Shown: positions 17,181-26,069 of the stretch, piece by piece
Layout: every line of letters begins with the position of its first letter
How positions within the stretch are numbered: the stretch's first letter is position 1
Assembly: GCA_018110905.1 (NCBI GenBank)
Contig: JAGBAZ010000057.1
Coordinates: 1 to 64,000 of the forward strand
Source of the DNA: Oscillospiraceae bacterium
GTDB lineage: Bacteria > Bacillota > Clostridia > Oscillospirales > Ruminococcaceae
Length of the DNA stretch: 64,000 nucleotides
Direction of reading: 5' to 3'
Program-made: the position numbers and the translations under genes
Notes under the pieces: generated by a model
Told to the model about the DNA's origin: nothing
The model's input: only the letters and a program-made list of their open reading frames with translations
The model's database searches: none

Positions 17181-17840
17181 TTAAACAAGCTGCTGTTCGT
17201 TTATCATAAGTTTGAAATCGAGTCCGAGTTTTTCCGCGGCAGTTTTGCAAAGCACCATTCTGTCCATAAAGATGCGGAAATAATCCATAACGGAGCCATA
17301 GCGGGTATCAACGGAAAGCTTGAGTTTGATAAGAGTCTTGTTTTCGTTGATTTTAAGTTCAGCTTTCTTTACGGAATAGTTTACTTTGTCGTGGGCATCA
17401 AAATTTTCTTCGTTGTCATTCTGAACACGGCTTCTGCGGACGTCGGATTTATCCGCAATAATAAGAGCCGCGGCCATCGGACTGACCGGTTTTCCGGTAC
17501 CTTCATCGTGGTTGCCTATTGCCATAACAATATCGGAAATTTCAGCCGGATCCATACCCATTCTGTCAAGGATTCGGAAAGCCATGATTGCACCGCTTTG
17601 GGAATGGTCGCTTCTGTTCACTACATTTCCTATATCGTGGAGATATCCGGCGATTTTAACAAGTTCGACTTCCCTTTCGGAATAACCGAGAGTTTCCATA
17701 ATATAAGCGGCTTTTTCCGCAACAAGGCAGACATGAGCAAAACTGTGTTCGGAAAAACCGATTGCTTTAAGAACTTCGGCCGCTTTTTCAATATAAACTT
17801 TTACTGCCGGGTCATTTTTGACCATTTCATAAGTTACCAT
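17181..17840 (-). CDS. HD-domain phosphohydrolase
   Basis: This 219-residue protein has an HD metal-binding domain: H in SFAHVCLVAEKAAYI, the doublet in AGYLHDIGNVVNRSDHSQSG, and MAIGNHDEGTG (about residue 105). A C-terminal part with NENKTLIKLKLSVDTRYGSVMDYFRIFMDRM follows. Its substrate is unknown; HD proteins of this kind hydrolyse nucleotides or phosphodiesters. ATG 17840 is chosen for its AAGAAGG site; a GTG three codons upstream is an alternative. Monocistronic, convergent with glgP. Confidence 0.85.
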   Translation of the reverse strand: MVTYEMVKNDPAVKVYIEKAAEVLKAIGFSEHSFAHVCLVAEKAAYIMETLGYSEREVELVKIAGYLHDIGNVVNRSDHSQSGAIMAFRILDRMGMDPAEISDIVMAIGNHDEGTGKPVSPMAAALIIADKSDVRRSRVQNDNEENFDAHDKVNYSVKKAELKINENKTLIKLKLSVDTRYGSVMDYFRIFMDRMVLCKTAAEKLGLDFKLMINEQQLV

Positions 17841-17948
17841 TTGTAACACCTTCTTTCTTAAAACAGTAAAGCACCAATTGTAATTATATTCGGATTTTAT
17901 TGGGAAAATTTATATTTTTTATAAAAATTTTGTTAATTTTCGGATAAA

Positions 17949-17974
17949 AAAAGACGGCCCTGCCGTCTTTTTTT
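17949..17974 (-). terminator. Terminator of the yicC-coaBC operon
   Basis: AAGACGGC CCT GCCGTCTT hairpin with an A-run on the left (T-run on the minus strand), immediately after coaBC. Confidence 0.85.
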
Positions 17975-17975
17975 G

Positions 17976-19166
17976 TTAAAGCATTTCTGCTGCTTTTTCA
18001 AGAATCACTTTTGCAAGTTCTTCCTTGCTCATAAGACCGGTTTCATGCTCACCGGTTTTTGTAATGAGCACCGCCGCGTTTGTATCAACTCCGAATCCGG
18101 TGTTTTCGGAAGCTATGGAGTTTGCAACTATCATATCCGCGTTCTTGATAAGAAGCTTTTTGCGGCTGTTTTCAAGAAGATTTTCCGTTTCCATCGAAAA
18201 ACCGACCACAACCTGACCGGAAGGTTTTGTCCTTCCGATGCTTGCAAGAATATCCTTTGTGCGTTTGAGCACAAGGGTGTTGTCGCCTTCGGATTTTTTG
18301 ATCTTCTGGCCGCAATATTCCGCAGGAGTATAATCCGCAACCGCCGCCGCCATAATTATAATATCGGCGCAGGCAGCTCTTTCGGTAACCGCATTATACA
18401 TATCCTCCGCAGATTCCACAAAAACGGTGCTCACTCCGTGCGGCGGACGGATTTCCGTCTTTCCGCTGACCAAAGTAACATCCGCGCCCATGGTTTTCGC
18501 CATTTTTGCAAGGGCATAGCCCATCTTTCCGCTGGAACGGTTTGTTATAAAACGTACCGGATCAAGGCTTTCACGGGTCGCGCCGGCAGTTATGAGCACG
18601 CGTTTTCCCGAAAGCTGCTCATCCGCAAAAAGTGTTTCCTCAACGGCGGAAATAAGCTCCGGAATTTCGGCAAGGCGCCCGCTTCCGACTGCACCGCAGG
18701 CAAGTCTTCCGCTTTCGGATTCAATGATTTTCCAACCGTCTTTGCGGAGCTGTTCAAGATTCCGCTGTGTTGCCGGGTTTTCGAGCATTCCGGTAAACAT
18801 TGCCGGAGCAATTATCTTTTTGCAGGAAGCCGCGAGCACGGTTGTGGAAACCATATCGTCCGCAATTCCGTTTGCAAGCTTTGCGATAATGTTGGCTGTT
18901 GCCGGAGCGATAAGAACCGCGTCCGCAGTTCTTCCAAGATTAACATGCGCCACCGGATCGCCGCCTTTTCCGTCGAAAAGCGAAGTATATACGTGGTTTT
19001 TTGTAAGCGCTTCAAAAGTTAAAGGCGCAACAAATTCGGCGGCATGTTCCGTCATAACAACGTTAACATTTACGCCTTTTTTTGTGAAATATGAAGCGAT
19101 TTCGCAAACTTTATATGCCGCGATCCCGCCGGAAACCCCAAGAAGAAGATTCTTCCTTTCGGGCAT
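17976..19166 (-). CDS. coaBC: CoaBC: phosphopantothenoylcysteine decarboxylase / phosphopantothenate-cysteine ligase
   Basis: This bifunctional coenzyme A biosynthesis enzyme has 396 residues. The N-terminal flavin CoaC domain (about 1-185) has GVSGGIAAYK, the catalytic His in VAHVNL, PATANIIAK and the Cys of SGRLACGAVGSGRLAE. The C-terminal CoaB domain has ITAGATRESLDPVRFITNRSSGKMG and the AAAVADY and GQKIKK segments. Odd: the CoaC substrate motif, usually P-x-M-N-x-x-M-W, reads PAMFTGML, so the Asn and Trp are replaced. It follows rpoZ by 1 bp and ends the yicC operon. Confidence 0.95.
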   Translation of the reverse strand: MPERKNLLLGVSGGIAAYKVCEIASYFTKKGVNVNVVMTEHAAEFVAPLTFEALTKNHVYTSLFDGKGGDPVAHVNLGRTADAVLIAPATANIIAKLANGIADDMVSTTVLAASCKKIIAPAMFTGMLENPATQRNLEQLRKDGWKIIESESGRLACGAVGSGRLAEIPELISAVEETLFADEQLSGKRVLITAGATRESLDPVRFITNRSSGKMGYALAKMAKTMGADVTLVSGKTEIRPPHGVSTVFVESAEDMYNAVTERAACADIIIMAAAVADYTPAEYCGQKIKKSEGDNTLVLKRTKDILASIGRTKPSGQVVVGFSMETENLLENSRKKLLIKNADMIVANSIASENTGFGVDTNAAVLITKTGEHETGLMSKEELAKVILEKAAEML

Positions 19167-19167
19167 A

Positions 19168-19374
19168 TCAGTCTTCCTCCACGTTTACCTTGTTTACTCG
19201 GTATTTATCGCCGATAAACTCTGCAATTGCAAGTTTAAGGGGTTTTTCGGAGATAATTTCGTGGTTTTCTTCAGCATCTTCGCTGATTTTGCGTGCGCGT
19301 TTTGCAATTGCAACAACGTTTGCATAGGGGCTGTTGAGCTGGTTGAGATTGTAAGTATCGTTCGGGTTAAGCAA
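19168..19374 (-). CDS. rpoZ: RNA polymerase omega subunit
   Basis: This 68-residue small subunit has the omega signature: NSPYANVVAIAKRARKI, then KPLKLAIAEFIGDKYRV. It helps RNA polymerase assembly. Its position between gmk and coaBC is the usual Firmicute order. The start overlaps gmk by 8 bp. Confidence 0.92.
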   Translation of the reverse strand: MLNPNDTYNLNQLNSPYANVVAIAKRARKISEDAEENHEIISEKPLKLAIAEFIGDKYRVNKVNVEED

Positions 19375-19993
19375 GGTTTTCTGCCTCCTTTAAAATTTGT
19401 TTAAGGACTTCCTGCATTGCGCTTTTGCTGCAACGTTCGCCCTCTATAATATCTTTTATTTTTATGGCGGCGTTTTCCACCAAATCATTGACTATGAAAT
19501 AATCATAAAGTACCGGAGCTTCGTTAAGTTCGGTGCGCGCGGTATGCAGTCTTCCGGCAACGGTTTCCGCATCTTCGGTATTTCTGCCGACAAGTCTTCG
19601 TTTAAGTTCCTCGATGCTAGGCGGAAGAAGATAGATAAGCGCCGCTTCCGGCATCATTTTTTTTACGTTTCGCGCGCCTTGGATTTCGATATCGAGAACA
19701 ACGTCTTTTCCTTCGGAAAGCCTTTGTTCAACGGCACTTTTCGGCGTTCCGTAATAGTTTCCGTTAAAAACCGCATATTCAAGCATTTCTCCGGTTTCAA
19801 TATCGTGCTCAAATTCCTCGCGGGTTTTAAAGCTGTAATGAACTCCGTCGATTTCGCCGGGTCTTGGTTTTCTTGTTGTTGCGGAAACGGAAAAATAAAG
19901 GTTATCCTCAATTTCGAAAAGACGGTTTATAACTGTTCCTTTTCCGACTCCGGAAGGACCGGAAATTACTGTAAGAACTCCTCTTTTATTCAT
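19367..19993 (-). CDS. gmk: Guanylate kinase
   Basis: This 208-residue kinase converts GMP to GDP. Seen are the P-loop [30 protein letters not shown] (GMP binding), [13 protein letters not shown] and [15 protein letters not shown] 19993 has GGAGGGTG upstream and overlaps the end of remA by 8 bp; the longer frame upstream is not needed. Confidence 0.96.
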   Translation of the reverse strand: MNKRGVLTVISGPSGVGKGTVINRLFEIEDNLYFSVSATTRKPRPGEIDGVHYSFKTREEFEHDIETGEMLEYAVFNGNYYGTPKSAVEQRLSEGKDVVLDIEIQGARNVKKMMPEAALIYLLPPSIEELKRRLVGRNTEDAETVAGRLHTARTELNEAPVLYDYFIVNDLVENAAIKIKDIIEGERCSKSAMQEVLKQILKEAENLA

Positions 19994-20234
19994 CTTCACC
20001 CTCCGCAGACATTCTTGCGCCAACTGTTTCCGGCTGGATTCCCGAAAGGATAACGTGGCCGGAATCCATTACAAGAACGGTTTTTGTTTTTCTTCCGAAA
20101 GAAGCATCAATAAGCGTTCCTTTTTCGCGTGCTTCGGTAATGATTCTTTTTATCGGTGCGGATTCCGGAGAAACCATTGCAATAACGCGGTTTGCGTTGA
20201 TAAGGTTTCCGAAACCGATGTTAACGAGCTTCAT
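19986..20234 (-). CDS. remA: RemA / DUF370 regulatory protein
   Basis: This 82-residue protein matches the RemA (DUF370) family: [30 protein letters not shown] and the [18 protein letters not shown] segment. In B. subtilis RemA is a DNA-binding activator of matrix and osmoprotection genes and lies in the same yicC-remA-gmk-rpoZ-coaBC order. It overlaps gmk by 8 bp and follows yicC by 15 bp. Confidence 0.93.
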   Translation of the reverse strand: MKLVNIGFGNLINANRVIAMVSPESAPIKRIITEAREKGTLIDASFGRKTKTVLVMDSGHVILSGIQPETVGARMSAEGEDE

Positions 20235-20249
20235 AAAAAAGCCTCCGTC

Positions 20250-21128
20250 TTATTCGATATTCTGGATCTGTTCGCGGATCTTTTCAATTTCGGATTTTAC
20301 GTCCACAACAACCTGGGCAATTTCAACATCGGAGCATTTGCTTCCGGTGGTGTTGATCTCACGGTTGACTTCCTGGATAAGGAAATCGAGTTTTCTGCCG
20401 ACCGGTTCGCTCATTTCAACAATTTCGCGAAGCTGGGCAATGTGGCTTCTGAGGCGAACGGTTTCTTCATCAACAGCAACTTTGTCGCTGTAAATTGCGG
20501 CTTCCTGAATAATTCTTGCTTCGTCGATCTGTTTTCCTTCAAGAACTTCGAGCATTTTATTATAAAGGCGTTCACGGTATTCCTTAACGGTTTCGGGGCT
20601 GCGTTTTTCAATAAAACCGACTTTTTCCTCAATGTATGCGGCGCGGTTAAGAACATCGGCTTTCATTTTTTCGCCTTCAATCTCGCGCATTTCAACAAAA
20701 GCGGCAACGGCTTTTTTTGCAACGGATTCAACGTCCGCCCAAAGCGCATCCTCGTCGGTCTGGGCTTTAACAACGGTGAAAACATCGGGGAATCTTGCAA
20801 CAACGGAAAGAGAAAGGTCATCATCAAGATCAAATTCATCTTTTACACTGCGAAGAGCTTCGATATAGCTTTTTGCAACTTCCTTGTTGATGGTAATTTC
20901 CTCGTTGGTCCCCTCAACAGTCTGTATCATAACGCCTACGTCAACTTTTCCGCGGCTTATTGCTCCGGAAAGAAGACGTTTAAGTTTTTCTTCAAGGAAT
21001 CCGCAGGAACGGGGAACTCTTGCGGAATATTCAAAATAACGGTGGTTAACGGATTTTATTTCAACGCGGATGTTTCTTCCGTTAAGAATTTCTTCCGCGG
21101 CGCCGTAACCGGTCATGCTTTTAATCAT
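20250..21128 (-). CDS. YicC/YloC-family endoribonuclease
   Basis: This 292-residue protein begins with the family signature MIKSMTGYGAAE and VEIKSVNHRYFEYSARVPR and ends with the conserved LDFLIQEVNREINTTGSKCSD and VDVKSEIEKIREQIQNIE. YicC proteins are endoribonucleases implicated in RNA decay. It is the first gene of the remA-gmk-rpoZ-coaBC operon and has a clear promoter upstream. Confidence 0.94.
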   Translation of the reverse strand: MIKSMTGYGAAEEILNGRNIRVEIKSVNHRYFEYSARVPRSCGFLEEKLKRLLSGAISRGKVDVGVMIQTVEGTNEEITINKEVAKSYIEALRSVKDEFDLDDDLSLSVVARFPDVFTVVKAQTDEDALWADVESVAKKAVAAFVEMREIEGEKMKADVLNRAAYIEEKVGFIEKRSPETVKEYRERLYNKMLEVLEGKQIDEARIIQEAAIYSDKVAVDEETVRLRSHIAQLREIVEMSEPVGRKLDFLIQEVNREINTTGSKCSDVEIAQVVVDVKSEIEKIREQIQNIE

Positions 21129-21165
21129 TTTTCATTCCCTCATCTTTTAAAAAGATTTATGAAAA

Positions 21166-21192
21166 CACGGCGGGAGCAAGCCCCCGCCCTAC
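21166..21192. repeat. Intergenic repeat (GCGGGAGCAAGCCCCCGCCCTAC type)
   Basis: GGCGGGAGCAAGCCCCCGCCCTAC recurs, with small changes, at 54268 and 62773, each time beside a gene end. It forms a short GC hairpin. It is probably a dispersed repeat family of this genome. Confidence 0.6.
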
Positions 21193-21242
21193 TTTATAAT
21201 TTCAGTATGGGAGGCTTTATGCCTATAATTTTCTAATATATA

Positions 21243-21271
21243 ATATTATACTTTAAAAGTGGGCTTGTCAA
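21243..21271 (-). promoter_or_regulatory. yicC operon promoter
   Basis: Minus-strand TTGACA (21266-21271), 17 bp, TAATAT (21243-21248). The leader before yicC is about 110 bases and contains the GCGGGAG repeat and a GGCTTTATGCC hairpin. Confidence 0.7.
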
Positions 21272-21322
21272 GAAAAAGGAAACAAAATTTGGCATTAAAA
21301 ATAGTTTTAAAAGCGTTTTTGC

Positions 21323-21351
21323 TTGACTTTATCGTTTTAAAAGAATATATT
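21323..21351 (+). promoter_or_regulatory. glyS promoter
   Basis: TTGACT (21323-21328), 17 bp, TATATT (21346-21351). The leader is about 45 bases, too short for a T-box. Confidence 0.65.
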
Positions 21352-21403
21352 TATATAATAAGGCAAATTGTCAAATCATTACTTTTTTGAGGAGTGTTAA
21401 AAT

Positions 21404-22780
21404 ATGTTGGCAACCGAAAAAACAATGGAAAAAATCGTCGCACTTTGCAAAGGCCGCGGATTCGTTTACGCAGGTTCTGAAATTTACGGCGGTCTTTCCA
21501 ACACCTGGGACTACGGCCCTCTCGGTGTTGAATTCAAAAACAACGTAAAACGTGCTTGGTGGAAAGCATTCGTTCAGGAAAGCCCCTATAACGTAGGTCT
21601 TGACGCCGCAATCCTTATGAACCCCCAGGTTTGGGTAGCTTCCGGCCATGTAGGCGGCTTCTCCGATCCTCTTATGGACTGCAAAGCCTGCAAAACCCGC
21701 CACAGAGCAGATAAACTTATCGAAGACCAGACCGGAATTTCTCCCGAAGGCTGGGAATTCGACAAAATGCGTGCATTCGTCGATGAAAAGAACGTTGTTT
21801 GCCCCAACTGCGGCGCACATGACTTCACCGATATCCGTTCCTTCAACCTTATGTTCAAAACCTTCCAGGGCGTAACCGAGGACGCAAAGAGCCAGATCTA
21901 TCTCCGTCCCGAAACCGCACAGGGAATTTTCGTAAACTTTGAAAACGTTCAGAGAACCACCCGTAAAAAGATCCCTTTCGGCGTTGCACAGGTCGGTAAA
22001 TCCTTCCGTAACGAAATCACTCCCGGAAACTTCACCTTCCGTACCCGTGAATTTGAACAGATGGAACTCGAATTCTTCTGCAAACCCGGCACCGACCTCG
22101 ACTGGTTCGCATACTGGAAAGATTATTGCGAAAACTGGCTTCTCCGCCTTGGCATGAACAAAGAAAACCTTCGCCGCCGCGACCATTCTCCGGAAGAACT
22201 TTCCTTCTATTCCGTCGGAACCACCGACTTTGAATTCCTCTTCCCCTTCGGCTGGGGCGAACTTTGGGGTGTTGCGGACAGAACCAACTATGACCTTTCC
22301 CAGCACAGCAAATTCTGCGGACAGACCCTTGATTATTTTGATCCCGAAACCAACGAAAGATATATCCCTTACGTTGTTGAACCTTCTCTCGGTGCAGACC
22401 GCGTAACCCTTGCATTCCTTTGCGATGCTTATGACGAAGAACCCGTCGGCGAAAAAGATGTCCGTACCGTTCTCCATCTCCATCCGGCTCTTGCTCCTTT
22501 CAAAGCTGCCGTTCTTCCTCTTTCCAAAAAACTCAGCGAAGGTGCACTTAAAGTTCACGATGAACTTGCAAAACACTTCATGGTCGATTATGACGAATCC
22601 GGCTCCATCGGCAAACGTTATCGCCGCGAAGACGAAATTGGAACTCCCTTCTGCATCACCTATGACTTCGAATCCGAAACCGACGGCTGCGTAACCGTTC
22701 GTGACCGTGATTCCATGGAACAGGTAAGAATGCCCATCAGCGAACTTGTTTCCTATATCGAAGAAAAAATCGTATTCTGA
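21404..22780 (+). CDS. glyS: Glycyl-tRNA synthetase, single-chain dimeric type
   Basis: This 458-residue class II synthetase is of the alpha2 (eukaryotic/archaeal-like) kind, not the alpha2beta2 GlyQ/GlyS kind. Motifs: [24 protein letters not shown], a zinc-like set [13 protein letters not shown] ... [48 protein letters not shown], and motif 3 [19 protein letters not shown]-terminal anticodon-binding domain follows. The promoter gap shows no T-box. A terminator follows the stop. Confidence 0.96.
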   Translation: MLATEKTMEKIVALCKGRGFVYAGSEIYGGLSNTWDYGPLGVEFKNNVKRAWWKAFVQESPYNVGLDAAILMNPQVWVASGHVGGFSDPLMDCKACKTRHRADKLIEDQTGISPEGWEFDKMRAFVDEKNVVCPNCGAHDFTDIRSFNLMFKTFQGVTEDAKSQIYLRPETAQGIFVNFENVQRTTRKKIPFGVAQVGKSFRNEITPGNFTFRTREFEQMELEFFCKPGTDLDWFAYWKDYCENWLLRLGMNKENLRRRDHSPEELSFYSVGTTDFEFLFPFGWGELWGVADRTNYDLSQHSKFCGQTLDYFDPETNERYIPYVVEPSLGADRVTLAFLCDAYDEEPVGEKDVRTVLHLHPALAPFKAAVLPLSKKLSEGALKVHDELAKHFMVDYDESGSIGKRYRREDEIGTPFCITYDFESETDGCVTVRDRDSMEQVRMPISELVSYIEEKIVF

Positions 22781-22800
22781 TTTTTAAATGTTCACCAACA

Positions 22801-22832
22801 AAAGCCGGGAAAGCCAAGCTTTTCCGGCTTTT
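22801..22832 (+). terminator. Terminator after glyS
   Basis: A 14-bp stem AAAGCCGGGAAAGC / GCTTTTCCGGCTTT with one G-T pair and a T-run. Confidence 0.85.
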
Positions 22833-22863
22833 TTACACCGCAACCCAAAGTTGCAACCGGCGG

Positions 22864-22892
22864 TTGACAAATTGAAAAGTCGGATTTATTGT
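22864..22892 (+). promoter_or_regulatory. Promoter of the XRE membrane regulator
   Basis: TTGACA (22864-22869), 17 bp, TATTGT (22887-22892). A GCAACCGGCGGTTGAC palindrome overlaps the -35 and could be an autoregulatory operator. Confidence 0.6.
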
Positions 22893-22968
22893 TTGCCACC
22901 GGCAAAAAGGGTAAAATTTCATCAGACGGAAGAAAAAGCTTCCGAACTTTTGAACAGAGGTGAAACAG

Positions 22969-23949
22969 ATGATTCTTGCTGACAAAATAATCGAACTGAG
23001 AAAAAAAGCCGGTTTTTCCCAGGAGGAACTCGCCGAAAAAATGGGCGTTTCCCGCCAGAGCGTTTCAAAATGGGAAGGCGCTCTTTCAATTCCGGACCTT
23101 GATAAAATTCTTCTTATGAGCGAAATTTTCGGTGTTTCCACCGATTATCTTCTTAAAGATGAACTCGGCGACGAAATTCCTTCTCCGAAGGAGGAAATAA
23201 GCGAAAGCACCTTCCGGAAAGTTTCCCTTGAAGAAGCAAACGAATTTATAAAAATCAAGGACGAAACCGCTCCCATGGTCGCCCTTGGTGTTGTTCTCTG
23301 TATCCTTTCTCCCGTAACAATGTTCTTCCTTCTTGCAATGCAGATTTCCGGAAAAATCGAAATTACCGAGAATGGAGCCGGCGGAATCGGTATTATTGCT
23401 CTGGTGCTGATGGTAGTGCCCGCTGTTGCGCTTTTCATCACAAGCGGTATGAAGACCGGTCGCTTTGAATACATTGAAGAAGAGCCCATAGAGCTTGCCT
23501 ACGGTGTTGCCGGAATGGTTAAGGAACGCCAGAACAAACTCCGTGACAAACATATCCGTGACTGCGTGATTGGCGTTTGTCTTTGCGTTCTTGCGGCGAT
23601 TCCGCTTTTCATCGGCGCTTTTTTCGAAAAAGCGGACGGAGAAGTTTTAATAGGTCTTTGCCTCACCCTTATGATAGTTGCCGCGGGAGTTTATATCCTT
23701 ATCCGAACCGGAATTCCCTGGGCAACCACCGAAAAACTTCTTCAGCAGGACGATTATACAATCGAAAAGAAAACCTTTGAAAAGAAACTTGACCCGATTT
23801 CATCAATATATTGGTGCATTGTGACCGCGGTTTATCTCGGCTGGAGTTTTTACACCATGGAATGGCACAGAACCTGGATAATCTGGCCTGTGGCAGGTGT
23901 TTTCTTCGGCGTTTTTGAAGGAATTGCACATTACATGAACAAAAAATAA
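22969..23949 (+). CDS. XRE-family regulator fused to a six-helix membrane domain
   Basis: This 326-residue protein has an N-terminal XRE helix-turn-helix (residues 4-60: KIIELRKKAGFSQEELAEKMGVSRQSVSKWEG) followed by a linker and six hydrophobic segments between about residue 100 and the end. Such membrane-tethered XRE proteins are common in clostridia; they may sense envelope conditions or antimicrobial peptides, but no ligand is known. ATG 22969 follows AGAGGTG at 6-base spacing. It stands alone between terminators. Confidence 0.87.
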   Translation: MILADKIIELRKKAGFSQEELAEKMGVSRQSVSKWEGALSIPDLDKILLMSEIFGVSTDYLLKDELGDEIPSPKEEISESTFRKVSLEEANEFIKIKDETAPMVALGVVLCILSPVTMFFLLAMQISGKIEITENGAGGIGIIALVLMVVPAVALFITSGMKTGRFEYIEEEPIELAYGVAGMVKERQNKLRDKHIRDCVIGVCLCVLAAIPLFIGAFFEKADGEVLIGLCLTLMIVAAGVYILIRTGIPWATTEKLLQQDDYTIEKKTFEKKLDPISSIYWCIVTAVYLGWSFYTMEWHRTWIIWPVAGVFFGVFEGIAHYMNKK

Positions 23950-23958
23950 GATGATAAA

Positions 23959-23987
23959 AACGGGAGGAAAATTTCCTCCCGTTTTTT
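23959..23987 (+). terminator. Terminator after XRE membrane gene
   Basis: AACGGGAGGAA / TTCCTCCCGTT hairpin with a run of six Ts. Confidence 0.85.
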
Positions 23988-24075
23988 GCCGATTTTTGTC
24001 AATATAACTTGATACTTTACATTTTCTGTGATAGAATAAAGTGTATTATTTTTTTGCGTAAAGGTGGTTCAAGTT

Positions 24076-24495
24076 ATGATAGAAGTTAAAAAAATCCTTA
24101 CCGAAAGCCCCGAATTCCAGCAAATTGAAAAAGAACTTTTCTTCAAAGGCGAAGAAGCCGCAGATCTTATCGAAACTTTCTGCCACAGCAAAGGCATTTC
24201 CATCTATGCCGCAATGGACGGCGAAACTGTTGCCGGTTTTTGCGTAACAAGTCCTTCCACAAGCGACGTTATGCATCTTCTTTTCATCGGCGTTCACCGC
24301 GATTACAGAAAATCCGGCGTTGCCTCAAAACTTCTTGATGATTCCATCGCCGACCAGAGTCCCAAGGCTGTTGTTGCCGAAGTTCCTCATTATACTCTTC
24401 CCTTCTTCACCAATTACGGTTTTTATGCCGTCGAGTTCGGCGAAGACCTTTACGGCAAAAATGTTTATTATGCAACCTATCGTGTAAAAAAATAA
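24076..24495 (+). CDS. GNAT-family N-acetyltransferase
   Basis: This 139-residue protein has the GNAT core: VAGFCVTSPSTSDVMHLLFIGVHRDYRKSGVASKLLDDSI, with the acetyl-CoA loop R-x-x-G-V/I-A, followed by AEVPHYTLPFFTNYGFYAVEFGEDLYGKNVYYATYRVKK. The substrate is unknown. ATG 24076 is chosen; AAAGGTGG lies 10 bases upstream. It is a single gene flanked by terminators. Confidence 0.85.
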   Translation: MIEVKKILTESPEFQQIEKELFFKGEEAADLIETFCHSKGISIYAAMDGETVAGFCVTSPSTSDVMHLLFIGVHRDYRKSGVASKLLDDSIADQSPKAVVAEVPHYTLPFFTNYGFYAVEFGEDLYGKNVYYATYRVKK

Positions 24496-24499
24496 GAAA

Positions 24500-24530
24500 A
24501 AAAGGCTCCCGTTTCCGGGAGCCTTTTTTG
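24500..24530 (+). terminator. Terminator after GNAT gene
   Basis: AAAAGGCTCCCG / CGGGAGCCTTTT hairpin with T-run. Confidence 0.88.
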
Positions 24531-24540
24531 TTGTAGAAGA

Positions 24541-24570
24541 AAAGCCGCTCTTTCGAGCGGCTTCTTTTTT
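24541..24570. terminator. Terminator of metNIQ, second hairpin between convergent genes
   Basis: AAGCCGCTC TTTC GAGCGGCTT hairpin followed on the plus strand by Ts and preceded by A-rich sequence; usable in both directions. Confidence 0.8.
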
Positions 24571-24579
24571 TATTACTGA

Positions 24580-25380
24580 TTAGAAAACCGGAACAACGGA
24601 AACGCCGTAGGTTTCTTCGATGAATGCTTTAACTTCTTCGGAGCAGATTGCTTCAACAAGAGCGAGAGTTTTTTCGGTTGCTTCTTCGCCGTTTCTTACA
24701 GCGATGATGTTGCCGTAGATCTGTGCTGCGTCGGAGTCTTTTGCTTCGGTTTCAAGAACGGTTCCGTCGATTCCTGCGCCGATTGCATAGTTACCGTTGA
24801 TGATTGCGAAATCAACGTCAGCAAGGATGTTGGGGAGCTGTGCAGCTTCTGCTTCAAGGATTTCAAGGTTTTTGGGGTTATCAACGATATCAAGAACGGT
24901 GATGTTGAAGCCGTTAGCATCGTCAACAGTGATAAGGCCAAGATCCTGGAGGAGGTAAAGTGCGCGAGCTTCGTTGGAACCGTCGTTAGGAACAGCGATT
25001 ACTGCGCCGTCTGCGATTTCATCAAGGGAAGCGGTTTTTCCGGGGTAAATGCCGAGGGGTTCATAGTGGATAACTGCAGCGGAAACGATATCGGTGCCGT
25101 GTTCTGCGTTATAGGTATCGAGGTAAGGAGTATGCTGGAAGTAGTTAGCGTCGATTTCGCCTGCGGTAAGGGTTTCGTTAGGAAGAACGTAGTCGGTGAA
25201 TTCTACGATTTCAAGAGTCCAGCCGTCTGCTGCAAGAACTTCTTTTGCAACTTCAAGAATTTCTGCATGAGGAGCAGGGGAAGCACCAACTTTGATAACT
25301 TTTTCATCAGACTCGGAAGAGCATGCTGCAAAGCTGAGGGTAAGGATAACTGCGAGTACAAGAGCGATGATCTTTTTCAT
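24580..25380 (-). CDS. metQ: MetQ methionine-binding lipoprotein
   Basis: This 266-residue NlpA-family solute-binding lipoprotein has a signal peptide with lipobox (LSFAAC, Cys at residue 20). The NlpA pattern follows: KVGASPAPHAEIL, the ETLTAGEIDANYFQHTPYL segment, IAVPNDGSNEARALYLLQDLGLI and NPKNLEILEAEAAQLP. It delivers methionine to MetNI. It is the last gene of the T-box-controlled metNIQ operon. Confidence 0.95.
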   Translation of the reverse strand: MKKIIALVLAVILTLSFAACSSESDEKVIKVGASPAPHAEILEVAKEVLAADGWTLEIVEFTDYVLPNETLTAGEIDANYFQHTPYLDTYNAEHGTDIVSAAVIHYEPLGIYPGKTASLDEIADGAVIAVPNDGSNEARALYLLQDLGLITVDDANGFNITVLDIVDNPKNLEILEAEAAQLPNILADVDFAIINGNYAIGAGIDGTVLETEAKDSDAAQIYGNIIAVRNGEEATEKTLALVEAICSEEVKAFIEETYGVSVVPVF

Positions 25381-25400
25381 GATTTTTCTCCTTTTATTGG

Positions 25401-26069
25401 TTATTTGTTTCTTTTATCGATTTTTTTCGCTGCAATTTCAAATGCCATCTGAATGACCTGAACAATTACAACTATAAGCACGACGGTGACCCACATAACG
25501 TCCGCCTGATAGCGGTGGTGACCGTAGCGGATTGCGATATCTCCCAAACCGCCGGCACCGAAGGCACCTGCCATTGCCGAATAACCTATCAAGGTTATTG
25601 TAGTGATTGAAAATCCTCTGATGAGGGAAGGAACTGCTTCCGGAAGAAGCACTTTTTTTGCAATCTGCCAGTTTGTTGCACCCATGGTTTTTGCAGCTTC
25701 GACAACACCGGGATCAACTTCCTGAAGTGCTGTTTCAACCATTCTTGCTACAAAAGGCGCAGCCGCTATGGTAAGCGGAACGATCGCCGCAACCGGTCCG
25801 ATTGCTTTGCCGACGATAAATCTTGTAAGCGGGATTACCGCAACGATAAGGATTACAAAAGGAATCGAACGGCCTATGTTGATTACGGTTCCGAGAACCG
25901 TGTTTATGGTTTTGTTGGGGTTGATGCCGTGGGCATCGGTTATAACCATTGTGACGCCAAGCGGAAGACCGATTACATAAGCAAAGATTGTTGAAGCAAA
26001 GGTCATGAGCAAGGTTTCATAAGTTCCTTCAAAAAGCATATCTTTGTATTCAAGGAAGAATTCCATCAT
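25401..26069 (-). CDS. metI: MetI methionine ABC transporter permease
   Basis: This 222-residue permease has five hydrophobic segments and the BPD_transp_1 coupling loop EAAKTMGATNWQIAKKVLLPEAVPSLIRGF. The NIGRSIPFVILIVAVIPLTRFIVG segment is typical of MetI. Its start overlaps the metN stop by 4 bp (ATGA). Confidence 0.95.
   Translation of the reverse strand: MMEFFLEYKDMLFEGTYETLLMTFASTIFAYVIGLPLGVTMVITDAHGINPNKTINTVLGTVINIGRSIPFVILIVAVIPLTRFIVGKAIGPVAAIVPLTIAAAPFVARMVETALQEVDPGVVEAAKTMGATNWQIAKKVLLPEAVPSLIRGFSITTITLIGYSAMAGAFGAGGLGDIAIRYGHHRYQADVMWVTVVLIVVIVQVIQMAFEIAAKKIDKRNK

Noticed and set aside
14741..17188. 815-codon open frame antisense to glgP (and similar long antisense frames opposite rny, fakA, trpS-ymdB, proS and asnS)
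   Set aside because: They mirror highly expressed genes whose codon use rarely gives stop codons on the other strand. No ribosome-binding site, no domain, composition unlike proteins.
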